Shown here piece after piece: positions 1 through 8,081 of a stretch of DNA of 64,000 nucleotides. Origin of the DNA: Microcaldota archaeon (lineage in GTDB: Archaea; Micrarchaeota; Micrarchaeia; Micrarchaeales; Micrarchaeaceae); the NCBI GenBank assembly GCA_028866775.1, contig JAGWHK010000003.1, forward strand, positions 1-64,000, read 5' to 3'. The notes beneath the pieces are model-generated. The model did not search any database, was not told the origin of the DNA, and saw only the letters and a list, made by a program, of their open reading frames with translations. The position numbers and the translations under genes are program-made. Position 1 is the stretch's first letter. Each line of letters starts with the position of its first letter.

Positions 1-1655
1 TAGACGACATTCCATGTCGTGCCTGCGGGCAATCCGGTCTCAGTGAATGTCGTCAGAGAGTTGAAATTCGCAGTCAATACGTCGTTTCCCTCAACTACAA
101 GGAAGGTGTTCTGCGCCGTGGGGTCCGTCACAATCAGGTTTCCTCCAAATGCCCAGTTGCTGAATACAGAATTGACTCCCGATGGCGCGATCGCGTTTAT
201 CGTCCCCATCCCAATGAGTCCTGAAATCGTGTTTCCATTCACCTGGTTTATCCCATTGGTCGCTATATTTGCAGTAGTCGGAAAGTCGTTAAACGTGACA
301 GAATACGTGGGAAACACGAACGCGCTCTGCGCTATCGCTCCCTTAGCCGAAGCCGTCGTTGTCACAGTATAAGTCCCCACAGCCAGCGAGTTGATCACCA
401 TGATGCCTGCCCATTCTGCCTTCCCGTTAACGCTCTCCACTATCACATTGCCTGGCGCGGTGGTCTTAAATCCTGAGGCAGCGAGCGTATGGTTCGATAC
501 CGCGCTGACTATCACTACAAAGCTGTTCGCAGTGACGGTCTTGAATGTCAGCACGTTGCTTGTGCCCGTGGCCGTGGTTCCGGTGTTTGCGGAGAAAACC
601 GCGCCGTTGGCCTCGATTGCGTTGAATCCGAGTTCCACCACTATGTTGTTAGAGAGCGCCGTGCCGGTGAAGGTTCCGCTGTTTGAGGTGCTGTATCCCA
701 CTGTGGCATTCCTGAAGAGCTTGCTGGAACCAGATCCTGAGGTATACTGCGCCGCGCTCGTCCTGGTCCAGCTTACCGTGGTCTGGCTGTTGCCCTTTGA
801 GGAGTTTGTGCTCCCCGCATAAAAGTAGAGGTTATAGTTGTTGATCAACGACGCCTTCACCGCCCCCGATCCAATTGCATTTGAGTAGCTGTACGCTATC
901 GCATAGGTGGAGAATGAGTTGGAGACCGAGGAATAGGCATAATAGCTGGAGTTATAGCCCACTAGAACAGTAGGAAGCGCAGTCCAGTTCATCGTAGAGT
1001 TGTCGTACTTCATCAACGTTATGTTCTGCGCCTGCACTCCCTGTTGCGACAGCCATGCGGCGCTGACCTGGAAATTATAAGTAACATTTGATATGTAAGG
1101 ATCTATAGAAAGAGAGGAGTTGTAGATGCTTTGATTTATCTGTATGTATTGGTAGACTTGCTGACCCTGGGGAGGCGGTATCGCGGATATCTCGGACTCA
1201 TTGGTTACGCTTATGTTGAACTGCCTGAGCATTGTCTGGTTCCTGAATCTTACCCTGAGCCCAGAGACGACCGTTCCACCCACGCTTATATCGGCCTTGC
1301 CAAGCTTTGGTCTCACAGTCGCCCTTCCAAAGCCACCCTGCATTCTTATGTATGTAACATTGGCTGTAGAGTTTAGGCTTGGAATGGCCTGCGCCGCTAG
1401 AGGCGTGATATTCAATGCATTGCTTGCTGCAATCCCGTTAGCCGTCAGGTTGGCCGGCAAAACAACTGCAGGGGCGGTCAGGTTCTTGGTTGCGCCCGTC
1501 ATGTTCGGCGCCGTCTGGTTCGATACATTGAAAAGGTATGAAATGCTGGTGTTAGAGATGGTGGAGTTCCCTGCAAATGCAAGCCCCGCGTCTATGATCC
1601 CAAGCAGCGCTATCACTGCCATGATTATCGCTGCTGCTTCGAGCGACTCGTTCAT
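1..1655 (-). CDS. Surface protein, partial (C-terminus outside window)
   Basis: Continuous minus-strand frame with no stop from an ATG at 1655 to the window edge, at least 551 residues. The start lies 8 bases after the stop of the MinD-like gene, with a GGAG-like site before it, so it is the last gene of that operon. An N-terminal hydrophobic segment (about residues 5-27, rich in A/I) is an anchor or signal. The exported part is rich in N, S and T. Around residues 180-225 it resembles the archaeal PGF-pre-PGF surface domain (W...QNITLMKYD..W..LPT..). Near the edge is a TETGLPAGTTW-type motif seen in repeats of archaeal surface proteins. Function is unknown; cell-surface location is inferred. 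Confidence 0.75.
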   Translation of the reverse strand, partial: MNESLEAAAIIMAVIALLGIIDAGLAFAGNSTISNTSISYLFNVSNQTAPNMTGATKNLTAPAVVLPANLTANGIAASNALNITPLAAQAIPSLNSTANVTYIRMQGGFGRATVRPKLGKADISVGGTVVSGLRVRFRNQTMLRQFNISVTNESEISAIPPPQGQQVYQYIQINQSIYNSSLSIDPYISNVTYNFQVSAAWLSQQGVQAQNITLMKYDNSTMNWTALPTVLVGYNSSYYAYSSVSNSFSTYAIAYSYSNAIGSGAVKASLINNYNLYFYAGSTNSSKGNSQTTVSWTRTSAAQYTSGSGSSKLFRNATVGYSTSNSGTFTGTALSNNIVVELGFNAIEANGAVFSANTGTTATGTSNVLTFKTVTANSFVVIVSAVSNHTLAASGFKTTAPGNVIVESVNGKAEWAGIMVINSLAVGTYTVTTTASAKGAIAQSAFVFPTYSVTFNDFPTTANIATNGINQVNGNTISGLIGMGTINAIAPSGVNSVFSNWAFGGNLIVTDPTAQNTFLVVEGNDVLTANFNSLTTFTETGLPAGTTWNVV

Positions 1656-1663
1656 GCAATCGC

Positions 1664-2503
1664 CTACTCCTCTTCTTCCTTCTCTACAGATGCCAATACC
1701 CTGTTCCTTTTCCTGAGGCCAAGGACGGTCAGTAATCTATCCCATAGACTCATGCCCTCCCTCTTGGATGCGTACCTGCCACCAACCCTGGCCGCGTACC
1801 TCTTCGACGCCCTGCTCACTCCCTCGCTGAAGCCACACCTCTGATTCAGCAGGTATGCCGGTATGTGTTCCGCTATGCTCAGTGGGACTATCTCGTCCTC
1901 TGGCACCGCCCCTGTCACGCTGCCCTCATATGACTCCTCTATCTCCTGTATGCTTATCTCATACCTCTTGTTCCTCATCCTGTTTACCACAAGCGAATGC
2001 TTGAGGCCGAGCGTGTCGTAGACATGCGCAAGCCTTATCGCGCTGGTGCAGGACGCCATCTCCGGCGTGGTCACTATTACGGCCTCATCGTAGTTCTTCA
2101 GGTACACGTTTTCCACGAAGGGAAGTATGCCCGGAGCAGTATCTACGATGGCGAAGTCGTAGTTCTCTTCCCTGAGTATCTTAAACTGCCATTCTATCTG
2201 GCTTATCGAGGGGTAGACCACTTTGCCACCCACCCTCCCGGGTATGACGTGCATGCCCGTGGGCGCGTGCGTTACTATCACCGACTTCGGGTCGACCCTC
2301 TTGGCCCCTATGTCAGCAAAACCCCTGTTCACGTTCTCAAGGCCCAGGTGGAAGCCCACGCTGGGATTCGCATAGTCGGCGTCGACAAGCAGAACCTTGT
2401 AGTCGAGCATGCTCAACACAGTGGCTAGGTTTACGGCAATTGTTGTCTTGCCAACCCCGCCCTTCTGGGACGAGATCCTTACAATGTAGGGGCCCTTCGC
2501 CAT
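1664..2503 (-). CDS. MinD/ParA-family ATPase
   Basis: 279-residue P-loop ATPase of the MinD/ParA (deviant Walker A) family. Walker A KGGVGKTT is at residues 14-21, followed by VDADYANPS near 40-48 and a Walker B-like FAIVDTAPG near 119. Such ATPases dimerise on ATP and position membrane or DNA cargo. The ATG overlaps the stop of the upstream surface-protein gene in a TGATG arrangement, implying translational coupling, and a partial surface protein follows 8 bases downstream. A paralogue lies at 36129-36908. Partner and cargo are unknown; the operon suggests a role in placing or assembling surface structures (inference). Confidence 0.9.
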   Translation of the reverse strand: MAKGPYIVRISSQKGGVGKTTIAVNLATVLSMLDYKVLLVDADYANPSVGFHLGLENVNRGFADIGAKRVDPKSVIVTHAPTGMHVIPGRVGGKVVYPSISQIEWQFKILREENYDFAIVDTAPGILPFVENVYLKNYDEAVIVTTPEMASCTSAIRLAHVYDTLGLKHSLVVNRMRNKRYEISIQEIEESYEGSVTGAVPEDEIVPLSIAEHIPAYLLNQRCGFSEGVSRASKRYAARVGGRYASKREGMSLWDRLLTVLGLRKRNRVLASVEKEEEE

Positions 2504-4488
2504 CAGCTCTCTCTCTTTATCTGTTCCCTCATCCTTATCAATGTGCCTGCCCTGTCAGGCGAATACCTCTGCCTTATCGCGCGACCCTTGAACAGCGCTA
2601 TTACTGCAATGATTAACACTATAAAGACTCCTATACGCACGTAGAGGGGCAGGTAGGGCAGCCCGCTCGAGGGGTTGCTAGGCTGTACCGGGTTAATCAC
2701 TACTGGCACGCCATACGTGAGGTTCGCGCCCGCTGCACTTATATAGAGCTGGAGTATGTACGTGCCGTTCTTTGGATGGTTCGTGATCGTGAACTGTTTG
2801 GTAATCAGCTGGTTTGGGAATGCCAGGGCCTTCTGGGTCTCGTTCTGCACCGTTATCTGAGGCGAGGGCACCAACAGGAAGGTGACGTTGCTGGGGCTCG
2901 TTCCGGTATAGAGGACAGAAGCCGTTATCGTGCCCACAGTATTGCCCACTATGGCTGGTGCGCTTATGCCCGCGAGCCTCAGCACCTCCTGCGGGCTCTC
3001 GGGAGAGAGCGTCTCTATCGCGTACCTGCTTCTCAGAAGGCTGCTAGGATTTGAAGGCCCCTTTATTGAGTAGTACTCGTAAATGGTCTGGCTTCGTGGG
3101 AGCCTTCCTATCTTGGAGCTTATCTTGTAGCTGTTGTTCTCTATGACTATGTTGCTTGAAAGCCCATAGACGCTTATGTCAGATATGTTCTTCGCAATCG
3201 ATAGTGGGAGCCACTGCACCAGGGTCGCATTCCTCAGGCCCTGGTTGTTTGGCGCAATTATAGAAATGATTCCGCTCAGGACCGTGCCGTTGTTGGTCAG
3301 GGCAACCTGGCTTGCCACTATTGGCTGGCTGCCGCCCTGCGAGTAGACACTGAACGTAAGATAGCCTGTCCCAGAGGCTGTACCTCCGCCCTGGTAGCGT
3401 GCGGTAACGTATATCGGTATGGAATACACCCCAGTCGGGAGATTTGCGCCAGGGGTGAAATAGGCCTGTACGCTAACGCTCTCGTTGGGGCCCAGATTGA
3501 CAGTATCGGTTGAGAGGCTAAGGAGGCTTGAATAAGCAGGATCGACCGTCAGGTTTATCACCTCTGTCAAATTCCCGGAGTTGCGGAAGCCGATCTGGCT
3601 GAGGGTCGTGCTGTTGCGCCCTCCGCTGACAAGCAACGGCATGTACGTGAAGTTCACCTGCGGGATCTGGAGCAGAGGGGGCAGGGTACCGCCGGATGAT
3701 GGCGGGTTGATCACCGGCTGCGGGCCCGAACTGACCGGTTGAGACACGGTGTAGCTGAGGGAACTAGAAGTGGAAGACTGGGTGCTGCCATAGGAGTTGT
3801 ACGTTATCGCCGCAAGCGCAACATAAGTGCCTACCACTCCGGTGACATTATTGAGTATTATCACAGTGTTGGACTCCTGCCCTGGGGATAGGGCCGAAAG
3901 TGTGAGCAGGCTGTTATAGCTTCTTGGCCCTGATATCGAGAAGTTGAGCGCTATGGGCCCGCTTGCTGTGTCCCCGGTATTCTGCAGCGAGATCGTGAAA
4001 CTCATCGTTGAGCCGACTGTTGCCGTTGATGGCGCGCTGAAACTCTCTATCACCACATCAGCGTAATTGACCAGCGCGAATGTGTTGCTTCCAGATGTAG
4101 AAAATCCGCCTGCGCTGAACATGACGTTCGCTATGTATATCGTGTTTGTCATGTTGCTGGTCGGGAAGGTGATGTTGGAAGTATAAGTTTGGCTCCCAGT
4201 CCTCGGGATCGTTACCCCCGCGCTGTAGACCACCTTGTTCGTGCTCTCGTTTATGACCCTGAAGGTTCCTGACAACGGAGTGAGCGCGCACCCGCCTGTG
4301 GAGCTTGCCGTGTAGTTTACCGTGACAGTTCCGTAGCGCGGGTAGACCGAACGTGCCCCCACTCCGACAGTGAAGGGACATATTACCGTCACACTTGCGT
4401 TAACCTGCGTAGCCGAACCCGCAGCCGGCATAGCAGAAGCAATAAGAAAGGCTAGCGCTGCAAGTGTCAAAAGTGATGCTTTCTTCAT
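2503..4488 (-). CDS. Membrane-anchored surface protein with CARDB-like repeats
   Basis: 661 residues. A Sec signal peptide occupies residues 1-25 (MKKASLLTLAALAFL, then AxA-like SAMPAAGSA). A long S/T/N-rich ectodomain holds beta-sandwich segments resembling CARDB/NEW3 adhesion-type domains (for example ENTGDT-like turns near 170 and 310). One transmembrane helix lies at about residues 620-642, followed by a basic cytoplasmic tail (KGRAIRQRYSPDRAG). This is a type I surface protein, and its cytoplasmic tail could contact the MinD-like ATPase encoded immediately downstream with a 1-base overlap. Function is otherwise unknown. A TTTTAA-type TATA lies about 30 bases upstream of the ATG. Confidence 0.85.
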   Translation of the reverse strand: MKKASLLTLAALAFLIASAMPAAGSATQVNASVTVICPFTVGVGARSVYPRYGTVTVNYTASSTGGCALTPLSGTFRVINESTNKVVYSAGVTIPRTGSQTYTSNITFPTSNMTNTIYIANVMFSAGGFSTSGSNTFALVNYADVVIESFSAPSTATVGSTMSFTISLQNTGDTASGPIALNFSISGPRSYNSLLTLSALSPGQESNTVIILNNVTGVVGTYVALAAITYNSYGSTQSSTSSSLSYTVSQPVSSGPQPVINPPSSGGTLPPLLQIPQVNFTYMPLLVSGGRNSTTLSQIGFRNSGNLTEVINLTVDPAYSSLLSLSTDTVNLGPNESVSVQAYFTPGANLPTGVYSIPIYVTARYQGGGTASGTGYLTFSVYSQGGSQPIVASQVALTNNGTVLSGIISIIAPNNQGLRNATLVQWLPLSIAKNISDISVYGLSSNIVIENNSYKISSKIGRLPRSQTIYEYYSIKGPSNPSSLLRSRYAIETLSPESPQEVLRLAGISAPAIVGNTVGTITASVLYTGTSPSNVTFLLVPSPQITVQNETQKALAFPNQLITKQFTITNHPKNGTYILQLYISAAGANLTYGVPVVINPVQPSNPSSGLPYLPLYVRIGVFIVLIIAVIALFKGRAIRQRYSPDRAGTLIRMREQIKRES

Positions 4489-4543
4489 TGGGACACTGCT
4501 ATATCTTGCAGGAAAACAGTTAAAAGAGTAGGTATTTCAGGCC

Positions 4544-4987
4544 CTATTCGCCCATGAGCTGGATTATGACCTTCCTGTTCCTTTTGATTATGTCAAAGTC
4601 AAGCAGCACGATCTCGAGCGGCTTGTCGAGCATGAGTTTGCCGTCGCTGAACGGGATGGTTATGCTCGGCCCCATTATCGCTGACCTGACGTGGCTCTTC
4701 CCGTTGTCGTCCGCGCCGTAGCCGTTGGAGTCGCCGACAGAGGTGTTGTGCAGGTAGTGGCCGTCAGACGGAGCGACCCTCTCGAGCGCCTCCCTCATGT
4801 GCTTTATGCTCTCCGGATTGTATTCCATGGTGCTTATGCTTGCAGTGGTGCATCCTATGAATATTGTGGCGATGCCGCTCCTGAACCTGGACTTGTTTAT
4901 CTCGTCCTGAACTTCCTTCGTTATCTTGGTAACATAGAGGTCCTCTTCCCTCTTTTCGACCTCTATCTCAGCTGTTTTTACTCCCAT
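4544..4987 (-). CDS. YjbQ/UPF0047 family protein (first of tandem pair)
   Basis: 147 residues covering the whole YjbQ (UPF0047) fold. Conserved signatures are GIATIFIGCTTASISTMEYNP near residue 38 and SHVRSAIMGPSITIPFSDG near 97, followed by the family C-terminal strand RKVIIQLMGE. YjbQ proteins form trimers; some have weak thiamine-phosphate synthase activity, but the true role is unsettled. The gene follows its paralogue by 4 bases, so the two are probably co-transcribed. The pair may make a hetero-oligomer or result from a simple duplication. Confidence 0.9.
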   Translation of the reverse strand: MGVKTAEIEVEKREEDLYVTKITKEVQDEINKSRFRSGIATIFIGCTTASISTMEYNPESIKHMREALERVAPSDGHYLHNTSVGDSNGYGADDNGKSHVRSAIMGPSITIPFSDGKLMLDKPLEIVLLDFDIIKRNRKVIIQLMGE

Positions 4988-4991
4988 CTAA

Positions 4992-5495
4992 TCACTCAGC
5001 GTCCTCGTAAAAGTCCCCGATTATCTGCACGATCACCCTGGCCTGCTCGTTGAGTTTCCTGCCGGCGTCCCAGAGCAGGATCTGCTGCCACTTCCCCAGC
5101 ATGGTCCTGTTGCCCTTGATAGGTATCGTTATGCTCGGGCCCAGTATCGCGTGCATAACATTCCCCTCCCCATCTGCCTTTGGGAGCCCGAGGTGCTTGC
5201 CCTTGTGGTCGATATAGCTGACAGCTGTGCCGAACCCACCGAGGCTGTGCCCGTAGATGCTGCTGCCCGAAGATCCCTTCGCGATCTTCGTTATCGCGCT
5301 CTTCATGTCGTGTATGTTGCCCTCCTCGTAGTCCATGGTGCTTATGCTCAGCCATGGCGAGGTGACATGAACTATGACTATTCCGTCCTTGATTCTGGAG
5401 TCTATCACCGAGTGGTCCACCTGCCTGCTTATGTCAGTGACCTGGATCCCGTTCTCGGTCTTGGTGAAGTGCAACTCCTTGGTCTTAACTTTCAT
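4992..5495 (-). CDS. YjbQ/UPF0047 family protein (second of tandem pair)
   Basis: 167-residue paralogue of the neighbouring gene. It has ISTMDYEEGN near residue 52, then a longer central insertion (SGSSIYGHSLGGFGTA...) and NVMHAILGPSITIPIKGN near 110, then GKWQQILLWD and RVIVQIIGD. The last motif matches the classic YjbQ WQ-I-E/D-D-VQ-GD ending better than the downstream copy. The GGAGA before the ATG fits a ribosome binding site. It is first in a two-gene operon. Enzymatic role is uncertain. Confidence 0.9.
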   Translation of the reverse strand: MKVKTKELHFTKTENGIQVTDISRQVDHSVIDSRIKDGIVIVHVTSPWLSISTMDYEEGNIHDMKSAITKIAKGSSGSSIYGHSLGGFGTAVSYIDHKGKHLGLPKADGEGNVMHAILGPSITIPIKGNRTMLGKWQQILLWDAGRKLNEQARVIVQIIGDFYEDAE

Positions 5496-5602
5496 GTTCT
5501 CTCCGTGATGGTCAGCTATTAGTGGAAAGGCCTATTTAAAGACCATATGGAGACCTTAGACAGAAGACGTATGTTGAATCCGTCAATTTCTTTGAAGGAA
5601 CA

Positions 5603-5673
5603 AGCCAGGAAAGGGAGTTGCACCCTTCTACGCCGCTCTGCAGGCGGCTGCATAGCTGATCTGCCATCCTGGC
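5603..5673 (-). tRNA. tRNA-Cys (GCA)
   Basis: Cloverleaf on the minus strand. Acceptor GCCAGGA pairs with TCCTGGC, and the anticodon stem GCCGC/GCGGC encloses CTGCAGA with anticodon GCA. The variable loop has four bases, the T stem is AAGGG/CCCTT, and the discriminator is T73, the Cys identity base. CCA is not encoded. The D loop (ATCAGCT) lacks the usual GG, and the T loop reads TGCAACT instead of TTCRANN. The TATA element at 5691-5700 sits about 23 bases upstream. Confidence 0.9.
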
Positions 5674-5690
5674 GCAAGATTCTAACTACT

Positions 5691-5700
5691 CTTATATACT
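5691..5700. promoter_or_regulatory. Shared bidirectional TATA element (tRNA-Cys / CBS gene)
   Basis: CTTATATACT on plus reads AGTATATAAG on minus, so both orientations are good archaeal TATA boxes. It is about 23 bases from the tRNA-Cys 5' end and about 44 bases from the ATG of the CBS gene, with no other TATA between them. Confidence 0.6.
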
Positions 5701-5739
5701 TTGTTATTTATATCTAAGCGATTTGCAGATGGTGCTCAT

Positions 5740-6885
5740 ATGGCTGACATAGAAGAAAGGCGGATTCCTGCAGAGCTGGTCTCAAAGGTCGGATTCATAG
5801 ATTTCAACACGTCAATCTCCAGGGCAAAGGAGGAGCTGAAGAGCACCCCTGCGATGGTCGTCACGAAGAACGGCGAGTACTACGGGCTGATAGACTCGAG
5901 AGCAATACACAGCGCAAGAACCCTGAGGGTTCCCAGCTCTGAAAAGATCGGCAAGCTGGCCGTTCGCGCTCCACGTGTCTCGGACACGAGCTCGGTGGAG
6001 GACCTTGCATATTATTTCTACAAGCTCAGGCTGAAGAACCTGCCATACGTGCAGGGCGACAGGATAACCGGCGTCGTTGAGAGGAGGACCCTGCTCAAGA
6101 TGCTACTCTCGCTCCGCGCACTTGACGAGGTGAGGATCTCAGAGGCACTGAGCTCCCCTGTCCTTGCGATAGATTCCGATGCCAGCCTCGCACAGGCACT
6201 CAGCACCATGTCCGGGAACAAGGTCAACCGACTCGTCGTTCTGGACAACGGCCGCTTTAGCGGGCTCATAACAAAGAGGGACATACACGCCAGCTACATG
6301 TCCGGCGGTGACAGGCTTCCGGAAATGAAGTCAAGGAGCCACAAGGCATCGGACGCGCTCGTTGACGGGGTCATGGAAAGGAATGTCCACACCATCGAGC
6401 CCAGCGCAACCCTTGCCGATGCAGCCCGCATGATGGTGGAGGAGGGAGTCTTCTCGCTTGTCGTGACCAGGGGAAGGAACCCCATAGGGATGGTTACCGT
6501 GTCAGACATACTGGAGAACGTGGTCGCGAGGAGGAAGGTCGAGCAGAAGAGGGTCTTCCTTACTGGATTCGACGAGTACACGTATCAATACGAGGAGTCG
6601 GTGAGGGAGGAGCTCAAGTCCTTCATGCACCACCTCGAGCAGATGCACAAGCTCAGCACAGAGTACCTGGCGATGAGGGTCAAGAGGGTCAAGCTAAAGT
6701 CATATGAGATGCAGGCCAGGGTATCATTGGGAAAGAACGGCACCGTCAGGGCGCATTCGGAAGGGGAGAGCTTCCACGACGCATTCAAGGAGCTGATGAG
6801 GAGGCTCAGGAAGCAGACAACCAGGGAGAAGGAGGAGATGCTAAGTGAGAGAAAGAGCAGGAAGGGCGTGAGGGATGAGGACTAA
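5740..6885 (+). CDS. CBS-domain protein with HPF-like C-terminal domain
   Basis: 381 residues from ATG 5740. This start follows GGTG and sits 44 bases past the TATA; an in-frame TTG at 5701 lies inside the core promoter and is unlikely. Four CBS motifs occupy about residues 10-260 (for example FSGLITKRDIHASY and PIGMVTVSDILENV), the usual adenosyl-ligand sensor. The last 100 residues (SVREELKSFMHHLEQ ... KSYEMQARVSLGKNGTVRAHSEGESFHDAFKELMRRL) resemble the beta-alpha fold of ribosome hibernation/S30EA factors. An energy-sensing ribosome-associated factor is a reasonable inference. Its end overlaps the pilin-like gene by 11 bases. Confidence 0.85.
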   Translation: MADIEERRIPAELVSKVGFIDFNTSISRAKEELKSTPAMVVTKNGEYYGLIDSRAIHSARTLRVPSSEKIGKLAVRAPRVSDTSSVEDLAYYFYKLRLKNLPYVQGDRITGVVERRTLLKMLLSLRALDEVRISEALSSPVLAIDSDASLAQALSTMSGNKVNRLVVLDNGRFSGLITKRDIHASYMSGGDRLPEMKSRSHKASDALVDGVMERNVHTIEPSATLADAARMMVEEGVFSLVVTRGRNPIGMVTVSDILENVVARRKVEQKRVFLTGFDEYTYQYEESVREELKSFMHHLEQMHKLSTEYLAMRVKRVKLKSYEMQARVSLGKNGTVRAHSEGESFHDAFKELMRRLRKQTTREKEEMLSERKSRKGVRDED

Positions 6886-7357
6886 CTACAACCCGAAGGG
6901 CCAGTCCAGCCTTGAGCTGCTCATAACAGTCTCGTTCGCGCTGATAATACTGCTCCCCATAGTAATACTTGCGTTCGTGCAGATGTCATCGACAAGCTCG
7001 AACCTCGCGACAGGGGAGGCTCAGGCGGCCGCGACCAAACTTGCAGAGGTGGCCGTCACGGTTGGCGCGCAAGGTCCCCCCGCGAAGCAGCTTATACTCA
7101 TCGACATGCCATCCGATGTCCAGCAGATAATCATCGGCAACCAGGTCAACAGCGGTACAGGGTTCGGCCACCAGATAATATTCATAGTTGACACCAACGC
7201 CGGCCTCAGCGATGCTGTTGCCTACGTGCCGGTCAACGTGACCGGAAACCTGGGCTCGGTGCTCTCGCAGGGAACATACCTTGTCAACGTGAGCGCGGAG
7301 TCGCCATGCACCTATGCCGGCTCGACCCTCCCGTGCGTTGTCATAACGCCGACATGA
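6875..7357 (+). CDS. Class III signal peptide (pilin/archaellin-like) protein
   Basis: 160 residues. The N-terminus NPKGQSSLELLITVSFALII is a class III signal peptide: basic stretch, GQSSLE processing site and a hydrophobic helix (about residues 12-35). Such proteins are cleaved by a prepilin peptidase (FlaK/EppA type) and assembled into type IV pilus-like filaments. The rest is a beta-rich head with a C-terminal Cys pair (SPCTYAGSTLPC) likely to form a disulphide. It overlaps the CBS gene and may share its transcript. A second QSAMEYL-type protein is at 31607. Confidence 0.85.
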   Translation: MRTNYNPKGQSSLELLITVSFALIILLPIVILAFVQMSSTSSNLATGEAQAAATKLAEVAVTVGAQGPPAKQLILIDMPSDVQQIIIGNQVNSGTGFGHQIIFIVDTNAGLSDAVAYVPVNVTGNLGSVLSQGTYLVNVSAESPCTYAGSTLPCVVITPT

Positions 7358-7361
7358 TCGC

Positions 7362-8012
7362 TCAGTCAAGGTGTAGCGAGTAGGTATTCCTGTAAACCCT
7401 CTTTCCCCTCTTCACGCCCCACAGCCTGAACGACCTGAGCGGCTTGAAATCGTGGTCTATGAAGAAGTTGTTGGCGGCCTCCTTGTCGCTGACATAGATG
7501 TCGACCCCATTCTGCACCTCCTCCACCTTCGTTATGTAGCCGCCCCTCCTCTCTAGATAACGGTTGAGCTTGCCCGCCATCCTGTCCATCTTCTCCCTGT
7601 TGCCCCTGAGCTGCACGATTCCCTGGTAGTAGCCTGCGCTTATCCTGTAGCACCTCTGGCAGGTCTCGTGCTGCAGTTTTATCACTATGTCCTGCTCGAA
7701 CGCCACCTTGCCCTCGTCGAACTTCTTGGTTATCATGCATCTCGCAATGTTGTTCCTCCCGAATTCAAGTACCCCAACCTCGAAGCCCTCCCCGATCTGG
7801 TGCATTATCGCCTTGCCGAGCACCCTCCTCTCGTTGCCCGCCTCTATGAATGTGTTGCCCACCTTGACGCGCTTGCAGAACCTGCACTGCAGCACCCTCA
7901 TCTGCTTGGGAATCCCCTTCTTGAGCTTGTCCGCTGTGCAAAACTCGCAGAACTCGCCCACGAATAGGCAGTCCTCACTGGACCTGTTGCATGTCGGGCA
8001 GTACTTCGGCAT
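7362..8012 (-). CDS. NMD3-like ribosome biogenesis protein
   Basis: 216 residues. N-terminal paired CxxC zinc motifs (CPTC near residue 5, CEFC near 22, then CRFC and CQRC) and the NMD3 core place it in the archaeal NMD3 family. Eukaryotic NMD3 is the 60S export adaptor; archaeal versions lack the export tail and are thought to bind the large subunit tRNA sites during maturation. GGTGAATC precedes the ATG, fixing the start. It is convergent with the pilin-like gene, 4 bases apart. Confidence 0.88.
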   Translation of the reverse strand: MPKYCPTCNRSSEDCLFVGEFCEFCTADKLKKGIPKQMRVLQCRFCKRVKVGNTFIEAGNERRVLGKAIMHQIGEGFEVGVLEFGRNNIARCMITKKFDEGKVAFEQDIVIKLQHETCQRCYRISAGYYQGIVQLRGNREKMDRMAGKLNRYLERRGGYITKVEEVQNGVDIYVSDKEAANNFFIDHDFKPLRSFRLWGVKRGKRVYRNTYSLHLD

Positions 8013-8081
8013 GATTCACCTTTGGCTTTTGTCTTATAAATAAGCTACTCTTGCAACAGCAATTTTAGGCCCCAACGGTAG

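Noticed and set aside
19-1716. Several long plus-strand ORFs
   Set aside because: They are shadows of the continuous minus-strand surface-protein frame, which has a clear anchor and domain motifs.
2776-3054. Plus-strand 92-residue ORF inside the 661-residue gene
   Set aside because: Lies wholly within a well-supported minus-strand gene and has no promoter or motif.
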